Below, one piece after another: positions 12,361 to 24,489 of a stretch of 62,000 nt of DNA; position 1 is the stretch's first letter; every line of letters starts with the position of its first letter. The position numbers and the translations under genes are program-made. The notes below the pieces were generated by a model that was not told the origin of the DNA, ran no database searches, and worked only from the letters and a program-made list of their open reading frames with translations. This DNA is from Zygnema cylindricum. Lineage: Eukaryota; Streptophyta; Zygnematophyceae; Zygnematales; Zygnemataceae. The stretch covers positions 165,001 to 227,000 of the forward strand of contig JBBHKE010000573.1 in NCBI GenBank assembly GCA_037447655.1, written 5' to 3'.

Positions 12361-12520
12361 ATGGCCTAAAAAAAACTCAAAAACGCCCTTAAAAACCTAC
12401 AGAAAACCCTAAAAAAACCCTAAAGTATCCTAAAAAAACCCTAAAACAACCTAAAATTACCTAAAAAACCTTAAAACCCTAAAAAACCCTAAAAATCTCT
12501 AAAAACCCCTAAAAATTAAC
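12361..12520. repeat. Degenerate CCCTAAA-type (telomere-like) tract
   Basis: Roughly a dozen diverged 'aaaccctaaaaaa' units; the plant telomere repeat is CCCTAAA. Here the A-runs vary and units are corrupted. It lies just past the stop codon of the minus-strand DHHC gene, so it may form part of its 3' UTR. A weaker 'aaaacccaaaaaacc' tract occurs at 17100-17165. Simple A-rich drift is an alternative explanation. Confidence 0.45.
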
Positions 12521-12531
12521 TTAAAATGCCA

Positions 12532-15500
12532 TTAACACGGTAATCTGGTTCGTCTTGTTAGCCATAAATGCTTAGACACCACCACTCCTTCCCCGACTCC
12601 CGTTGTCCTTTCTTTCGGTTGGTCGTAGGCCGTTTCAAACCGCAAACCGTCTCCAATATGTCCCACCGAGGGTGGGCAACCCCAACACACTATATTGGGA
12701 CCCAATATCTGCATAAATTTCCATTTTCAAAACACAATTCAGTTTCAATATCAGTTTCAGTTTCAGTTGCAGTTTCATTCTCGGTTTTCAGATGGCACCC
12801 ACGATGCAGTATTAGAAAGGTCGATTTAAAAAAGACTACACCATGAACTATGATTAGCGTTGATAACATGAATTCGGTGCCCATTTTTTTTGGCCAATCG
12901 ACATAAAAAAGAGGTCATAATACTAATGTTTCTTTTTTTCTTAACACTGATTGGTAAGCGGTCCAAAGTCATCTACATCTCTCAAACCTTAAATAAAATC
13001 AATAACACTTAAATAAACTCCACGCTATATATTTCTTCACGTTAATAACAATTCACCGTATTTCAACCTATGTATCAACTCGTACACATAAAATCCTCCA
13101 ATAGTTATTAGTCTTAGGGCTGGTTGATACAACCTCCGCTGACTTTGCATACAAGTGAGTTAATTTTTCACGTTCCTAAAGCAATTGCGCTTCATTACAC
13201 TAATTACGGACCACTTTAAGAAAAACACACATTATTTTTGAATAAAATTAGTATAAGAATCTGCAGTAATCGCCGAAAAAAATTATCCATTAATTTCTAG
13301 CTGTTAATCGCAAAACAGTAAACTGCTTTCAAATTGTCCGTTACTAGAATGATCACTAGAATGAAAAAAACAGTTAAATCAGACAAACAAAAACAAATAA
13401 GGCAACAAAACGATAATTAAGATGGGAAGAATAATGTTGTATATTGAACGAATTTAGGCTCCATAAAAAACGGTATCAATATTTATCAATACGGAGACCT
13501 TGAAAACCCGATATTTTATAAAATCTTTGCCAATAAATACCGATATTGCGATAACTGGCGATAATTAACCGATTGGTAGCCCGTACATCTAATCTTTACC
13601 AGACAGAAAACATTCTCGCCAAATCTTCACCGAACACTTGATTGGCCGGAAATTCTGCGTACAAAATCTGAAAAATTAATAATCAAGCTCCAGAGTCAAC
13701 CATTTGATGTATGAAGAACATTTTCAGCCTCGATGGCGTCGAAAAGAACGTTTGAAGAGTAAGGAAATAATGGTACGGAAATTGATGATATCTTGATTAT
13801 CGACAATACAATACATCAATTTTTAAGAGCCAAACGGATATACAACATTAGGGAAAAGCATGGAACGGACCCAAACTACTAACATGGAGATTCACTTTTG
13901 GACATTGTGATATTCAATGTCAAATTTATAGTGCTGTGTATCGATAGCCATTTGCCAATAACCGATTTGAACCTTTTTTTGACCTACCGATAATCGATAT
14001 CTTGGTTCAATACATTGGTAAAGGAATTATCGCAATATATTTCCGATATTTTCGAAAAAATTGCTAAAATACTCATATAGCGAAAATGAACTTGACCTAC
14101 ATAAATCGTGAGTCTCCACAACTTTACGGATGCAGAGTGAAATCCAAAAAAAAAATGATCATACACATGATCGAATTACTCGAATAATTCCCGATTTTTT
14201 CTAAATATAACAATATGGTAGTATCTATACAAGAAAAACATGAGATGTCTCCATTCTTCCCCTGATTTCAGTGAACAGCTACTAGAAAACATAAGGCAAG
14301 GGAAATGAAGGCAAGTTTGGTAATCTCTCTCATTGACCAGTAATTTACATTAGACAAGCTTGGTCATCTCTCACTCTTCGTCATATTTCTCATTTACAAA
14401 AGCAAACACTTAACCTGTTTATACATGTTAACCCTACTGGTTGACACATTATTCATTTCCGTTTTCACGATATCATAGCAAAAAATTGACCAATAAGGAG
14501 ACCAAATAAACCCACAATTCATTCTTGGCCCATGGATAACGTGAAAATCCACTTGATCACTAAGAGATTGTCTACAATATCGAGAGATCATTAGAGATGA
14601 TCATTTTTTTTGTTTATAATTTTTCATTGTAAATTATATGATAAATAATCATGACATGTAAAATAATAACATGATTACGATATATAGTGTAAATATCGTA
14701 ATTATTTTTAGTTTTTTGATAAATCCACAATTTATTTTCCGCCCATGGACAATGTGGAAAGCGACTTACCACTAAGAGAGTGTTTACTAGTGTTGGGTAT
14801 CGAGGACCTTTTGCCGATATTCGATATATATGGAATTTCAGGTACCCGATAATCGATATATCGCTTTGATATATCGAAATCAAAATATCGCTGATATATC
14901 GCATCGCCAATATATCGAGGCATTAAAAAAAATAAAATGAAAATTTTCACAGGTCTCCAAAGTCACGTGCCTTCGGACAAGGTGACCGTAAAATCTTTGC
15001 CGAAAAGAAATACGGTTTTTTCAGTACACTTGCGAAATACACGTACATAATACGCAGGTACGGATTTCCATACGAAAATGGTCATTTTTCAAATCTTTGA
15101 CGATTTTAGAGATTTGATCGTCAACTTACAAGGAACCACTCAAATCAAAACACGTATGTAAAAACTTGTTTCCAGACGATACGCGATGTAACTGAGGCCT
15201 CTGTAATACAGAAATTTTGCTGTCCATACTATTCCAGAGACCTCTTGGTGTAACCATACCCCAAATAAGTAGTTATATGAATTACAGAATTAGTACTTTT
15301 TTGTCGATTACATTTTGCGGCGTCTACCTTTAAGTCACGGAACGAAAATCACGTCGTACATGGCGTATCAGACAATTTGTCTTTTTCGCTAAAACAACAT
15401 ATTATATAAAAACATTAAATTTTAAATTTGATAAAATACTATATATCGCGATATATATCGCGATATTTTATGCTGGTCCCGGTACGATATATCGAGGATT

Positions 15501-18500
15501 CTGCTCGATCGATATATCGAATATCAAAATTATCGCGATATGAATTTACCCGATACCCAACACTAGTGTTTACAATACCGAGATCATTACAAATGATAAT
15601 TGTATTGTTTATCGTTTTTTAATTGTAAATAATATGATAAATAATCATGACATATATTGAATATGATTACGACATATATCGTAAATATCGAAGTGATTTA
15701 TATAGTTTTTTTGATAAATCAACAATTCATTTTCGTGGAAAGCGACTTACCACTAAGAGATTGTTTACAATACCGAGATCGTAAGGATGACGATAAGATT
15801 CTCCTGCCTTCTTAGCGAGCCATTTCGCTCGCACTCCTTCATAATACTGCAATCAACCAAAAAAACATTTTCTCTTAGTGTTTCCAAAACAAATTATCTT
15901 CTCTGACAGTTTCCAAAATAATATCTCCTCTGAGAGTTTCCAAAATAAAAGATATCCTCTGGGAAAATAAAACATCTCCTATGGGAGTTCAATCGGCTGT
16001 ATTATGCTATATTTATGCTATTTGTATTATTTAAATATAACATCTCCTCTGGGATTCTAAAATATAACATCTCCTCTGCAGTCTTCTGCACTTTACTTTT
16101 CCCCTTCTCCCTCCCCCTTGACCGCCCGGACCTTTCCTTCCCTCTCCCTCTCCTCTCCCTCTCCCATATCCCTCTCCTCTCCTTCAATTTTGACTTTTTT
16201 GAAGGATAACTGTCAGTCAACATCTTCAGTCAAACAAACTGAAAGCCCATTACAAACACTTTTGAAAATACCCAATTATCGGGGAATTATACGACCTTAC
16301 ACTGAACCAATTACACTGTACCAATTTGTAAAAAAAAGTATAGTTTTCTGTACGATTACGGTGATTACTGGGCAGTAGGGCCACTAATATAGTATAGTAT
16401 AGCACGTATAGGTATCCTCGTACTATCAAAGATGGACGCATTTACATCCACTGGTTTATTAACTTGAACAGTGAACAGTCTCCTTTTGCCTCGAGGATGG
16501 TTCAATATTTTCTTCTTCCGTCTAAAAAAAAGAAGGCTATCCACATTTAAAGGGGCCTTAACAAGCATTTTAATTCGTGCTTTCCATTGCTAGAGGGAGG
16601 GAGGGAGGTGGGGAGGGAGGGAGGGAGGGAAGGAGGGAGGGGGGGAGGAGGGAGGGGGGGAGGAGGGAGGGAGGGAAGGAGGGAGGGGGGGAGGAGGGAG
16701 GGAGGAAGGAAGGCCAACGGAAAAATGCCTCTGCATTCAAAATTTACATTCAACATTTTACAGACTGGCTTCTCTTGCTTTTAGGGTAAGTAAACGTAGG
16801 CTTTTAATCGTAAACTATTTGGTTCAATTGAGCAATTACTGGCCAGTTAACGGCAGTAACTGCATCATACAATTATTACTCTATTACAAAGTCAAATGTT
16901 ATTCATATACAGAAAAACTCACCTCAATTGTGGTCTTATTGCTTAGGGTGAGGTAGATATGCCAAATCAGTAGCACTCCCAAGGCTACCAATAAGAGTAA
17001 AACTGTAACCAAACATATTATCTGCAAAAAGATGTTTCAAAAAATTAGCCTTCAAAACTTTTGTCCAATAAGAAAGAGCCACATTACTGACACCTCAGGC
17101 ATCAACGTTGAAAAACCCAAAAAACCTAAAAAAACCCAAAGAAAACTCTAAAAAGCCCAAGCTTCAAAGGTTACCAAACCTCTAGTCCTAAGATTTAAAG
17201 AATTTCCTGTGTCTTTTGAAGGTTTACCAATCCTCAGAAAACACAGAAAATATGCGTTTCGAAAAGTTGTTTAAGGACCAAAATCGAAGAGTGTGTGGTG
17301 AAATGACCACATGTTGATAAAAAAACAACACTAAAAACCTTCAAAGGGCACAGGAAATTTTAATTCCAAAAAATTGTTGAAGGACCAAAATTCAAGAGGA
17401 GTACGGCAAGTGGGACCCAGTTGAGTGTTGTCAAACAACCAATTACAACACATGTTAATAAAAAACCAACACTTGCAACAATTAGTGTTAGTTTTGTTAA
17501 CCTGCTTATAAAGTGCCATAATAAAAAAAATTACTGTTCACATTAATGTTGATTAGCAGAAGAGAATTATTAGAGTCAATCATTATTAGAACTAACTAAA
17601 CTAAATTATGTTTTGCCATGTGCCTCATTATGGACCACTTAAGCAAATGGTGTTATTAACACTTTTATATGATTTTTAGTCAAAAAAAGACTCACTCGAA
17701 GTAGAGATAGCGAATTATTAGCGTTAACACTGCCTTAAAATTAACTACACTAAATGACATTTTGCAACGTGGCTTATTTTGGGCCGCGAACTTAAATAGC
17801 ATTATTAATTCTAATTTATGATTTCGGGTCAAAAAAACACTACTTAGAATTAGAGTGATTGACTCTAATAGGGACGCCAAGTGCAATTGACAAATAAGGA
17901 AAAGCTTAGACTAAAAAAAAAAAAACGACGTAACAATGATGCTACTCAATCCTAGGTTCCCTCGCCAATCGTAAAACAATGTAGTTTACTCCTCAGGTTT
18001 AACATTTCCCAGATTTAAAAACTCCTTCATGGAGTCAATTACACCTTCCCTCTAGCCTGTTCAATCAAAAAGCATACCCATTTTTCCTAGTGGGTATAAA
18101 AAAGCCCAAAATTTGTTCCACCTTGAGCAATGGGACAATTGTTGGGGAAGTTGCAAAAAACGTGAGCTCACTTTGTCTCCTCTTTTTCCCTTCAAGCTCT
18201 CCCTCCTCTCCCCCTCCGAGATCGTATATTAGTTGCCCTGAAAGTAAGACCTGTCCACCAAAACAAGCTTCTCATTGGCCCAGGATTCCCAAAATACCTA
18301 CTGAGAGCCCAGCGTTTTTATAGAATGAAAAAACAAAATCAATGTTTTCATAGATTGACAATATCTGCGTTTTCATAGAATGCCAAAGTCAACATCTTCA
18401 TAGAACAACAATATCAATGTCTCCATAAGACCAACATTTTCATAAAATTTTCACCGTTTCTGATTTCCACTGCAGTAAAAATATCCCATATTTGCTTCCT

Positions 18501-20681
18501 TTGTACATTTATAAAAGGTTGTTAAGTTTCATCATTTCCTGGCTTCAACTGCAGTAACAATATCACATATTGCGTCATAAACACTTATAAAAGGTTGTTA
18601 AATTTCACCGTTTTTCCGATTTCCACTGCAGTAAAAACATCCCATAATTGCTTCCATTGTATATTTACAAAAGGTTGTTAAATTTCTGGCTTCAACTACA
18701 GTAAATATCCCACATTTGCTTCCATTGCACACTTATAAAAAGTTGTTAAATTTCACCATTTTCTGGCTTCAACTGCAGCAATAATATTCCCATATTTGCT
18801 TCATTTGTACACTTACAAAAGGTTGTTAAATTTCATCTTTTCCCGACTTCAACTGCAGTAAAAATGTCCCATATTTGCTTCAATTGTATACTTATAAAAG
18901 GTTGTTAAACCGTTTTCTGGTTTCAACAGCAGTAACAATATCCCATGATTGCTTCACTTGTACACTTATAAAAGGTTGTTAAAGCTTTCCGGGTTCCACT
19001 GCAGTGAACCTAAGTGCAATGTTTTCTAAAAGAAATTTATTCTGTCTTTCTTGTGCTTATAAATTTGTTTTCAAAACTATTTTTAAAATATTGTATGCAA
19101 AAAATTGTCTGCAAAATCTGTCCATAACTGACTGTCCGCAAATTCTGTCTTTCAAAAATTTATCTGCAAAAAATCTGACTCAAAAAAAAAAATGTCTCTT
19201 TAAAAATTTGTTTTATAAAATCTGTTTACAACAGCCTTGAAGGAAAATACTTACCAAGGCATGTGCCAGGGCCACCACAGTGTAGGAGACAAAAAGGAAA
19301 AAATGTTTGTAGTTTCTCTGTCCCACACAATTGTTTATCCAAACGCAGTGATGGTCCTGAATTCCACAACACCTCCCAGTTCATCAAAAAGTTTTCATTA
19401 AAAATGGTGACAGTTAAGCTGGAATGATGTTTTTTGACTGAAATGCATTCTTTTGACAAAATGCAATTTTTTTTGTCAGAAATGTGCATTTTCCGACCAG
19501 AACATGCGTGTCTTTTGACCGAAACGCATGTTTTTCCAGTCAGAAATGTGTGTTTTCTGACCGAAATATATGTTTTTGTTTTGTCAGAAATGTGTTTTCA
19601 ACAGAAATGCATGGTTTAGGACTGAAACGCATGATTTTTTTTGTCCGAAATGTGAGTTTATGACTGTCATGCATGTTTATTGAAATGTGTGATTTTATCT
19701 TCACTGACATGCGTGATTATTGACTGAAAGGCAAACTGAAATTACCTGTCATGGTTTGTATGTAAATGTCATCAATTCAAGTTACGTAAATGCTTCCTTC
19801 GAAGAAAGACATGAATGTTTTGCTTTTTTGTAGTTCAGAGTCATTTGACGGAATAACAATTTGTAAAAAGGGTAAACAGGTGTGATATATTTCATCATTT
19901 AAAAAAAAAAACTCTTAGCCTACTTCGCCTAACAAAACAGCAGGAAAATAAATAACTCTTATACTTCAAGATAACCGATTCAATTTTAATTTATTTCACA
20001 AACAAGCATGAGTGCAATATTAAAAGTGTCGAAAGAGGTCAGTTTTCGGCGGCATTTGGCACTCCTTTGAAACTTTCACAAAAAAATGAAGAATTAATCA
20101 ACCTTAGAAACACAATGAAACATAGACTAGAAAACATTCCTTTGAAACTTAACCCAAAAAAAAAGAGTGTAAACAAGCCAAACATGGCAACCTTAAAAAC
20201 ATACAAATATACATTCATACGCACATACGCACATATGTACATAACTACAAAAAATACATAAACCAACGACAAAAAATACATAAACAAACGACAGTAAAAA
20301 TGGCCTCCCACTCACCATTCTAAGAACACAACGTTTGCAAACTCGACAATGGTGCGCCCTCGGAGGTTTATAGATACTGCATTTCTGACAATACCGTAAA
20401 ACACCGCCTTTCCGTTTAACTTCTTGGAGAACCGTGTCGGAGGTTTCGACGTCCGGCAAATACAGCGGAGGAATGTTGCCAGGAACCCTAATGATAGCCA
20501 AAACATAGGCCAGAAACCCTAAAAATGTCGAAAAAGTGAAAAAAAAAGCGTTTAAGACTCCGGGAGCCGTGTCGAAACCGAGCCACGGATCGATTACTAA
20601 AAACATGACTATGTGATATATGGAAAGGATTAGGAAAAGGACAACAGCTACAGGGAGAGAAATAAAACGGGAAAGCCCCAT
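12532..20681 (-). CDS. DHHC-type protein S-acyltransferase (palmitoyltransferase)
   Basis: DHHC palmitoyltransferase that S-acylates membrane proteins in the endomembrane or plasma membrane; closest in layout to Arabidopsis PAT15/PAT16. Six exons, all phase 0: 20681-20316, 19356-19255, 18250-18122, 17021-16923, 15846-15751 and 12708-12532 (stop included), giving 322 aa. TM helices at about 9-30 and 44-66; the Cys-rich domain starts near 93 ([17 protein letters not shown]); the catalytic DHHC is residues 123-126, split from the preceding RM by intron 1; TM3 about 140-163, TM4 about 200-221; TTIE at 229-232; C-terminal GPNIVCW region. The start (MGLSRF) was chosen over an upstream in-frame ATG that reads through a low-complexity GE-rich leader. 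The 3' edge of exon 3 (CTCAAG|gtggaa) is the least certain junction; the acidic loop it encodes is variable in this family. Introns total about 7 kb of repeats. Confidence 0.92.
13480..14080. mobile_element. hAT-like relic in DHHC intron 5
   Basis: Clusters of 'cgatatt', 'ccgataatcgatat' and 'gccaataaccgat' motifs occur at 13480-13600 and 13935-14080, like the subterminal repeats of the hAT elements at 8491 and 14788. No clear terminal repeats or coding remain. Confidence 0.4.
14788..15565. mobile_element. hAT MITE with perfect 8-bp target duplication
   Basis: Terminal repeats TAGTGTTGGGTATCG at both ends (inverted), flanked by identical 8-bp direct repeats GTGTTTAC (14780-14787 and 15566-15573). 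The TIR start and 8-bp duplication are diagnostic of hAT. It is 778 bp with no transposase, and rich in 'cgatatatcg' palindromes near both ends. It landed in the second copy of the triplicated exon 5 segment, so it is younger than that duplication. Confidence 0.92.
14941..15260. repeat. Part of a Tourist-like MITE carried inside the hAT MITE
   Basis: From 'aaaattttcacaggtctcc' through 'ccgtaaaat.tttgccgaaaag' to 'gtaaccatacccc', this matches most of the right part of the TAA-flanked element at 54127-54767, including its terminal GTAACCATACCC. The left terminus of that element is absent. So the hAT MITE contains a captured or nested fragment of another family. Confidence 0.75.
16591..16712. 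repeat. (GGGA)n tract in DHHC intron 4
   Basis: About 120 bases of gggagggagg variants on the plus strand, with many G runs of three or more, hence strong G-quadruplex potential (C-rich on the transcribed gene's sense strand). Open frames across it are low-complexity artefacts. Confidence 0.85.
18444..19010. repeat. Tandem array, about 7.5 x 75-80 bp, in DHHC intron 2
   Basis: Each unit carries 'tttcaccgttttctgg', 'cttcaactgcagtaa.aatatccca', 'tttgcttc.ttgtacacttat' and 'aaaaggttgttaaa', with point variation between copies. Lengths range from about 68 to 80 bp. A short run of 'ttttcatagaatg' units (18330-18440) precedes it. Non-coding. Confidence 0.85.
19430..19735. repeat. Imperfect 35-40 bp tandem repeat in DHHC intron 1
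   Basis: About eight copies of 'tgaccgaaacgcatg.ttttt' alternating with 'gtcagaaatgtg.gtttt', starting just upstream of exon 2's acceptor on the gene strand. The copies drift strongly. Non-coding. Confidence 0.7.
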
Positions 20682-20930
20682 AATAGAGGTTCTGGTGGAT
20701 TTGGAAAGACGATTCCGAATACGTAAAATCCTTCTTCCCTTCCCGTCCCGTCCTTCTAACTCTCCCTCTCCCTCTCTCTCTCCCTCTCCCTCTCCACCCC
20801 CCCCGCCCACCCCTACCACGTGGCGCAACAGTTTCTAAGAGTTTGGAAGGAGTGAAATTAACAAAAATGGCCTTTAATGGAAACAGTATATCATGGAAAG
20901 GAACAAGTCTGGAGATCATGACATGGCAAC

Positions 20931-20940
20931 ATATATAAGA
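20931..20940 (-). promoter_or_regulatory. Possible TATA box for the DHHC gene
   Basis: The minus strand reads TCTTATATAT about 250 bp before the start codon. Between it and the ATG lies a GA-rich stretch on the sense strand (20711-20800), typical of plant 5' leaders. Position and sequence are suggestive only. Confidence 0.3.
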
Positions 20941-20949
20941 CAAAAACGG

Positions 20950-22530
20950 GTTGGAAAGAGGGATACAAACAAAGAAAACTGAAATAACCTTCACAGTTTT
21001 ACTACATAGAACCTATTTCTGTTTTCCATTGCTTTAACAAAAAGACTTTAAATAAAGATAGATTATGAACATCTGTCCGATCTTCATCTTGGGCAATCAT
21101 TTCGGAAGAGAAAGTGTCAACTTTTTCTCTGTTTTGGATTGAAATTGAATTCAGCGTTTATGTAACCCTAAGTTCTGTACGGTTGTTCTGTACGGTTATA
21201 CTGTACGGTTGTACTGATGTATTGACTTGCCAGTTTCGAGCGGCGTTGTACGTCAAAGTACAAAAAAATGCCGTACATTCCACCGTGACTCGCTAGTACG
21301 GAATATGAACGTTTCACATGTTCCATTTAAAGTCTTATGCGACAACGTACGAATCCATTTTTGCACTAGTCGAAATTCATTGGAAGTTTCTGAGCTGTAC
21401 GTACCGTGCAGAATTGTTAAAATTAAGGGCGTTTTTTTATTGGAACTGAGAGCTTTCAGTTTCGGCGTCGTGTGTAGCGGGGAAAATAAACGAGTCAGCC
21501 ATTTGAAGCAGTCTTCACCAAATCGAAAACGGCCGCGTGGCGTAAATGTATTTAGGTGCAAGCAATCCCTGCGGTCTTTGTTTTCTTGGGATCTTCGATT
21601 CTTTTTTTTGTTTTTTTGTGAAATCTCAACTTTTTAATCCCTTCCCGCGTTGTGGTAACGTCAAACATAAGAAGACCGACATTCTGTCGGTGCTCAGTTA
21701 TCATTGGCTCGGCCAAGGGGCGTCTACACGTGGGAACTGGCGATTGAACTCCGAGATCTTATCTGCGAGGAATCATACTCGTCGATCCGTTAATTTTATT
21801 CATCCGGACACCGGAATTGACGTTTCTCTGTTACAATGGAAAACGTCTTACAGGATCACAACTGCACGTGAGGCATTTCAGGAAGGTGTAGGATGACGGC
21901 ACGCATCACTAAAATCATATCTGGACGTACATATCAATCTCCATGACTGCAGTTTCAACGCCAACGGAAAGGTGAAATACGTTGGGCTACCGAAGACTCT
22001 AAAAGTGCTAGATTTCTGCTTTTTCATTGGACCGCCAAAATGTAATGGAAAACCAGGTCCAGTAATAACTGCCACCGGTTAGACCTCTTTCGATAGTCGC
22101 AGTCGCCACGCATTTTCATGGTGCGTCATTATCCAGCCGCTTAAATATTTAAAATTGAGCTTTTTGGAATTTGATCGTTGCTCTTTTTGACCTAATAAAA
22201 TGACTTTTGCATCGATCGCCGGTTAAAACGATTAAAGTCGTCGTACGGTACGACCTCTCTTAACCTGGGAAAATAATTAAAATTAAAACACGTTTAGACG
22301 CCATGTGCACCCGAGTGCTGACTAAGTCCGACCGTTAGGTGATGTACACCACTAATCGTTATTAGGACTGTTTCCCATGTAGACGAAACTTAGTCTTCTA
22401 ACTTAGTTTTCTAGCGAATTCGTCGATTTTGTGATGCTGATTTTGTGATTCGTGATGCTTCGTCGATTTTCTAGTGCACGTCGCGTGATTCTGACATCCG
22501 CACATGCCGATAATTTTCACGCAATTAAAT
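20950..22530. other. Intergenic, no gene seen
   Basis: A short 'ctgtacggttgt' tandem run occurs at 21170-21215. The open frames around 21114-21896 show no domain or codon pattern I recognise. 'gtgatgtacaccactaatcgttattagg' near 22340 is a terminus of the TA-flanked MITE family. Confidence 0.45.
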
Positions 22531-22540
22531 GTTAATGCTA

Positions 22541-23325
22541 CACCGCGAATCGTTATTAACGTTATAAACTCTATATCGGCGCCCCCAAATTTTGATTCCA
22601 AAACCCGAAATAGAATTAATAATACTAAATTTTCCATTACGTTAATTACGGTTCTACAGAATTACACCGTGAATCGTTATTAGCCTTATGTACGCTACAT
22701 CGGTTCCCCAATATTTTGACATTGATACCTTAAATATAATAAATTACACTATTTAAGGACGTGGACCATAATCTGCCACGTCTCTTGGCACTAAATTAGA
22801 ATGAATGACGCTAATTTTTTCTTTACACTAATAATTTCTATACGCTAATAACGATTCAAGGTGTAGCGTTCATAATTCTAATTTATGATATTATTGAATA
22901 GTGTGGTGTACGGACGTGTCCGTCCGTACAAAATGATACTTTATTAAGTAAAAAAGTATGAAAAATGGATTAAAATAATCGCGACCACATGTAAAACTAC
23001 GCTCAGAATAAAAGACGAGATGAGATCGTACCTATTTTAGTGTAGAAATATGTGTGGCATAAAAATTATTTGCGCAAAGACCCAAATTAAAGTTATGAAA
23101 AAATTAGAGTCAAAGGACGCAACAGTGTACGATTTATCAAATTTTGTACTTTTACCTGTTTTATCGTGAAGATCCTGATGGCAGATCCGTCGTACCAAAA
23201 TTAGAATTATCGATCAATTAGAGTTAATTTTTTTTTTCAAAAAAAGTAGAAATCCTAATTAGTGTTAATAAACCTAATTAATTTTTACCCTGATAATATC
23301 TCAACGCTAATAACGATTCGCGGTG
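22541..23325. mobile_element. TIR element of the CACCGCG family (possible)
   Basis: The left end CACCGCGAATCGTTATTAAC and the right end GCTAATAACGATTCGCGGTG are near-perfect inverse complements, with TA on both sides. It encloses a complete smaller member (22665-22863), giving a nest. No transposase is visible. The pairing is inferred from the best terminus match; other pairings with the ends near 22340 and 23640 are possible. Confidence 0.5.
22665..22863. mobile_element. 199-bp TA-flanked MITE
   Basis: The left end CACCGTGAATCGTTATTAGC and the right end GCTAATAACGATTCAAGGTG are inverse complements with two or three mismatches, flanked by TA. Same family as the element at 910-1124. Non-coding. 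Confidence 0.55.
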
Positions 23326-23640
23326 TACACTGTGAATCGTGTAACGTCACACTTTTTTTGTCACACATTTTTGAGTGCACATTCACATGTGCGTGCAACT
23401 ATATTAAACTTCTTTTTGTACTTTTTTACTTATTAAAGTACAAAATGGTACAAAACTGAACATTCCATACGCCACACTATTTAAAACGACACAATGTTTC
23501 AATTACTAACCCTAATAGGTGTGGTACCTAAAATAGCGCTGAAAACTTTTTAGAACTATTAACTCTATCTTAGAATTTGGGTCAAAATTTGGGGGCGCCG
23601 GATTAGCGTTATGAACGCTAATAGCGATTCACGGTGTACT

Positions 23641-24479
23641 TTAAAATGTGACGGATGTAGACGCGGTTGTAATTTGTGACGGTTGTAGACGACTACAAAA
23701 CTTGCGATAAATGATGACGTTTACAAAATAGCGACGGTTGTAGGTGTCTACTTTATAGTGGTTTCTTGTGAAATTGTAGATGCTTAGGGTTTGTGACATT
23801 TGGATGTCACCCTCACTTAAGATAACATCGACGTCGCTAATTCCAAAACTTTTCGCCATGGTTTTTAGAATTTTGTTTTCTTTCTCACTCTATTTGCCAT
23901 CAAAATATGTCTAAAGACAATCAAAAGGAATATTTTTCAGAGATCTTCCATTTTATACCATTTTTGTCGTTTCTCATTGCAAAAATTGTGAGATAGACGC
24001 GGTAATGGAAAAGGGAGAAAGAAAGAAGGGCCTTCATGGCCTTCGTTTTTGACGAAATGACGTCCATAGGTCGAGACCCCTCCAAGGCCCTTGTATGAAA
24101 AAAATGCAGGGAAAAAAATACGCACACGATGGAAACGTGCAATGGATTTCTTTTTTTGTAGTGCACAATTTTTTTTTTTTTAAAACCTACGACGCGTGCG
24201 ACATTGTCTGCACATTCGTTGACATCATGGAACTTAAGTTAAAATCACCTCGCGAGGTGATTTGAGTAGAAGTTTGAAGATGAGTTGGAGAGACGCGAAA
24301 GTGGGTCGAAAGGCTCTAGACGACAAATTACAGTACATTTAAAGTTTCAAAAAGACGCAAACTGTAATGTGGTAAATTCAATTTTTTGGTACCGTTGGGG
24401 ATTTTCTCGTCGAGGGCTAAGTTTTGGGGGAAAACGACAGAAAAAAAAACCTTAACTTCATCACATGGAAAAATGCCCT
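23641..24479. mobile_element. Truncated member of the GGGYGTGTCCCC Tourist-like family
   Basis: The right end resembles that of the elements at 29464 and 43139: 'gacagaaaa...cctta.ctt..tcacatgg' then 'gccctaa'. Interior landmarks are shared too ('gaagatga', 'gtgggtcg', 'acgacaaa', 'gtacattt', 'gacgcaaa'). I found no left terminus, so it is truncated or overlapped by the TIR element ending near 23640. Edges on the left are approximate. Confidence 0.45.
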
Positions 24480-24489
24480 AAGGGTTAAA

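Larger units (their letters stand above)
14549..15780. repeat. Triplicated exon 5/donor segment in DHHC gene
   Basis: The 3' end of exon 5 with its donor (15743-15780; minus-strand reading CTCTTAGTG|gtaagtcg) and about 190-210 bp of intron are repeated twice more. Copy 2 (14761-14787, continuing at 15566 after the hAT MITE) keeps the donor perfectly. Copy 1 (about 14549-14590) reads TTAGTGATCAAG and has lost it. The shared intron part carries 'ataaataatcatgacat' and 'ttttgataaatc.acaatt'. A spare splice donor is therefore present inside intron 5. Confidence 0.75.

Noticed and set aside
16547-16789. Gly/Arg- or Pro-rich proteins
   Set aside because: Artefacts of the (GGGA)n tract, open in several frames at once.
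18444-19010. CRISPR-like array
   Set aside because: Contiguous diverged tandem units without spacers, in a plant intron.
20682-20828. Longer N-terminus for the DHHC protein from an upstream in-frame ATG
   Set aside because: The extra 49 residues are a Gly/Glu/Arg run read from a CT/GA-rich leader; family proteins begin close to the first TM helix.
21114-21896. Overlapping plus- and minus-strand frames as genes
   Set aside because: No domain, no shared codon pattern, several frames open at once.
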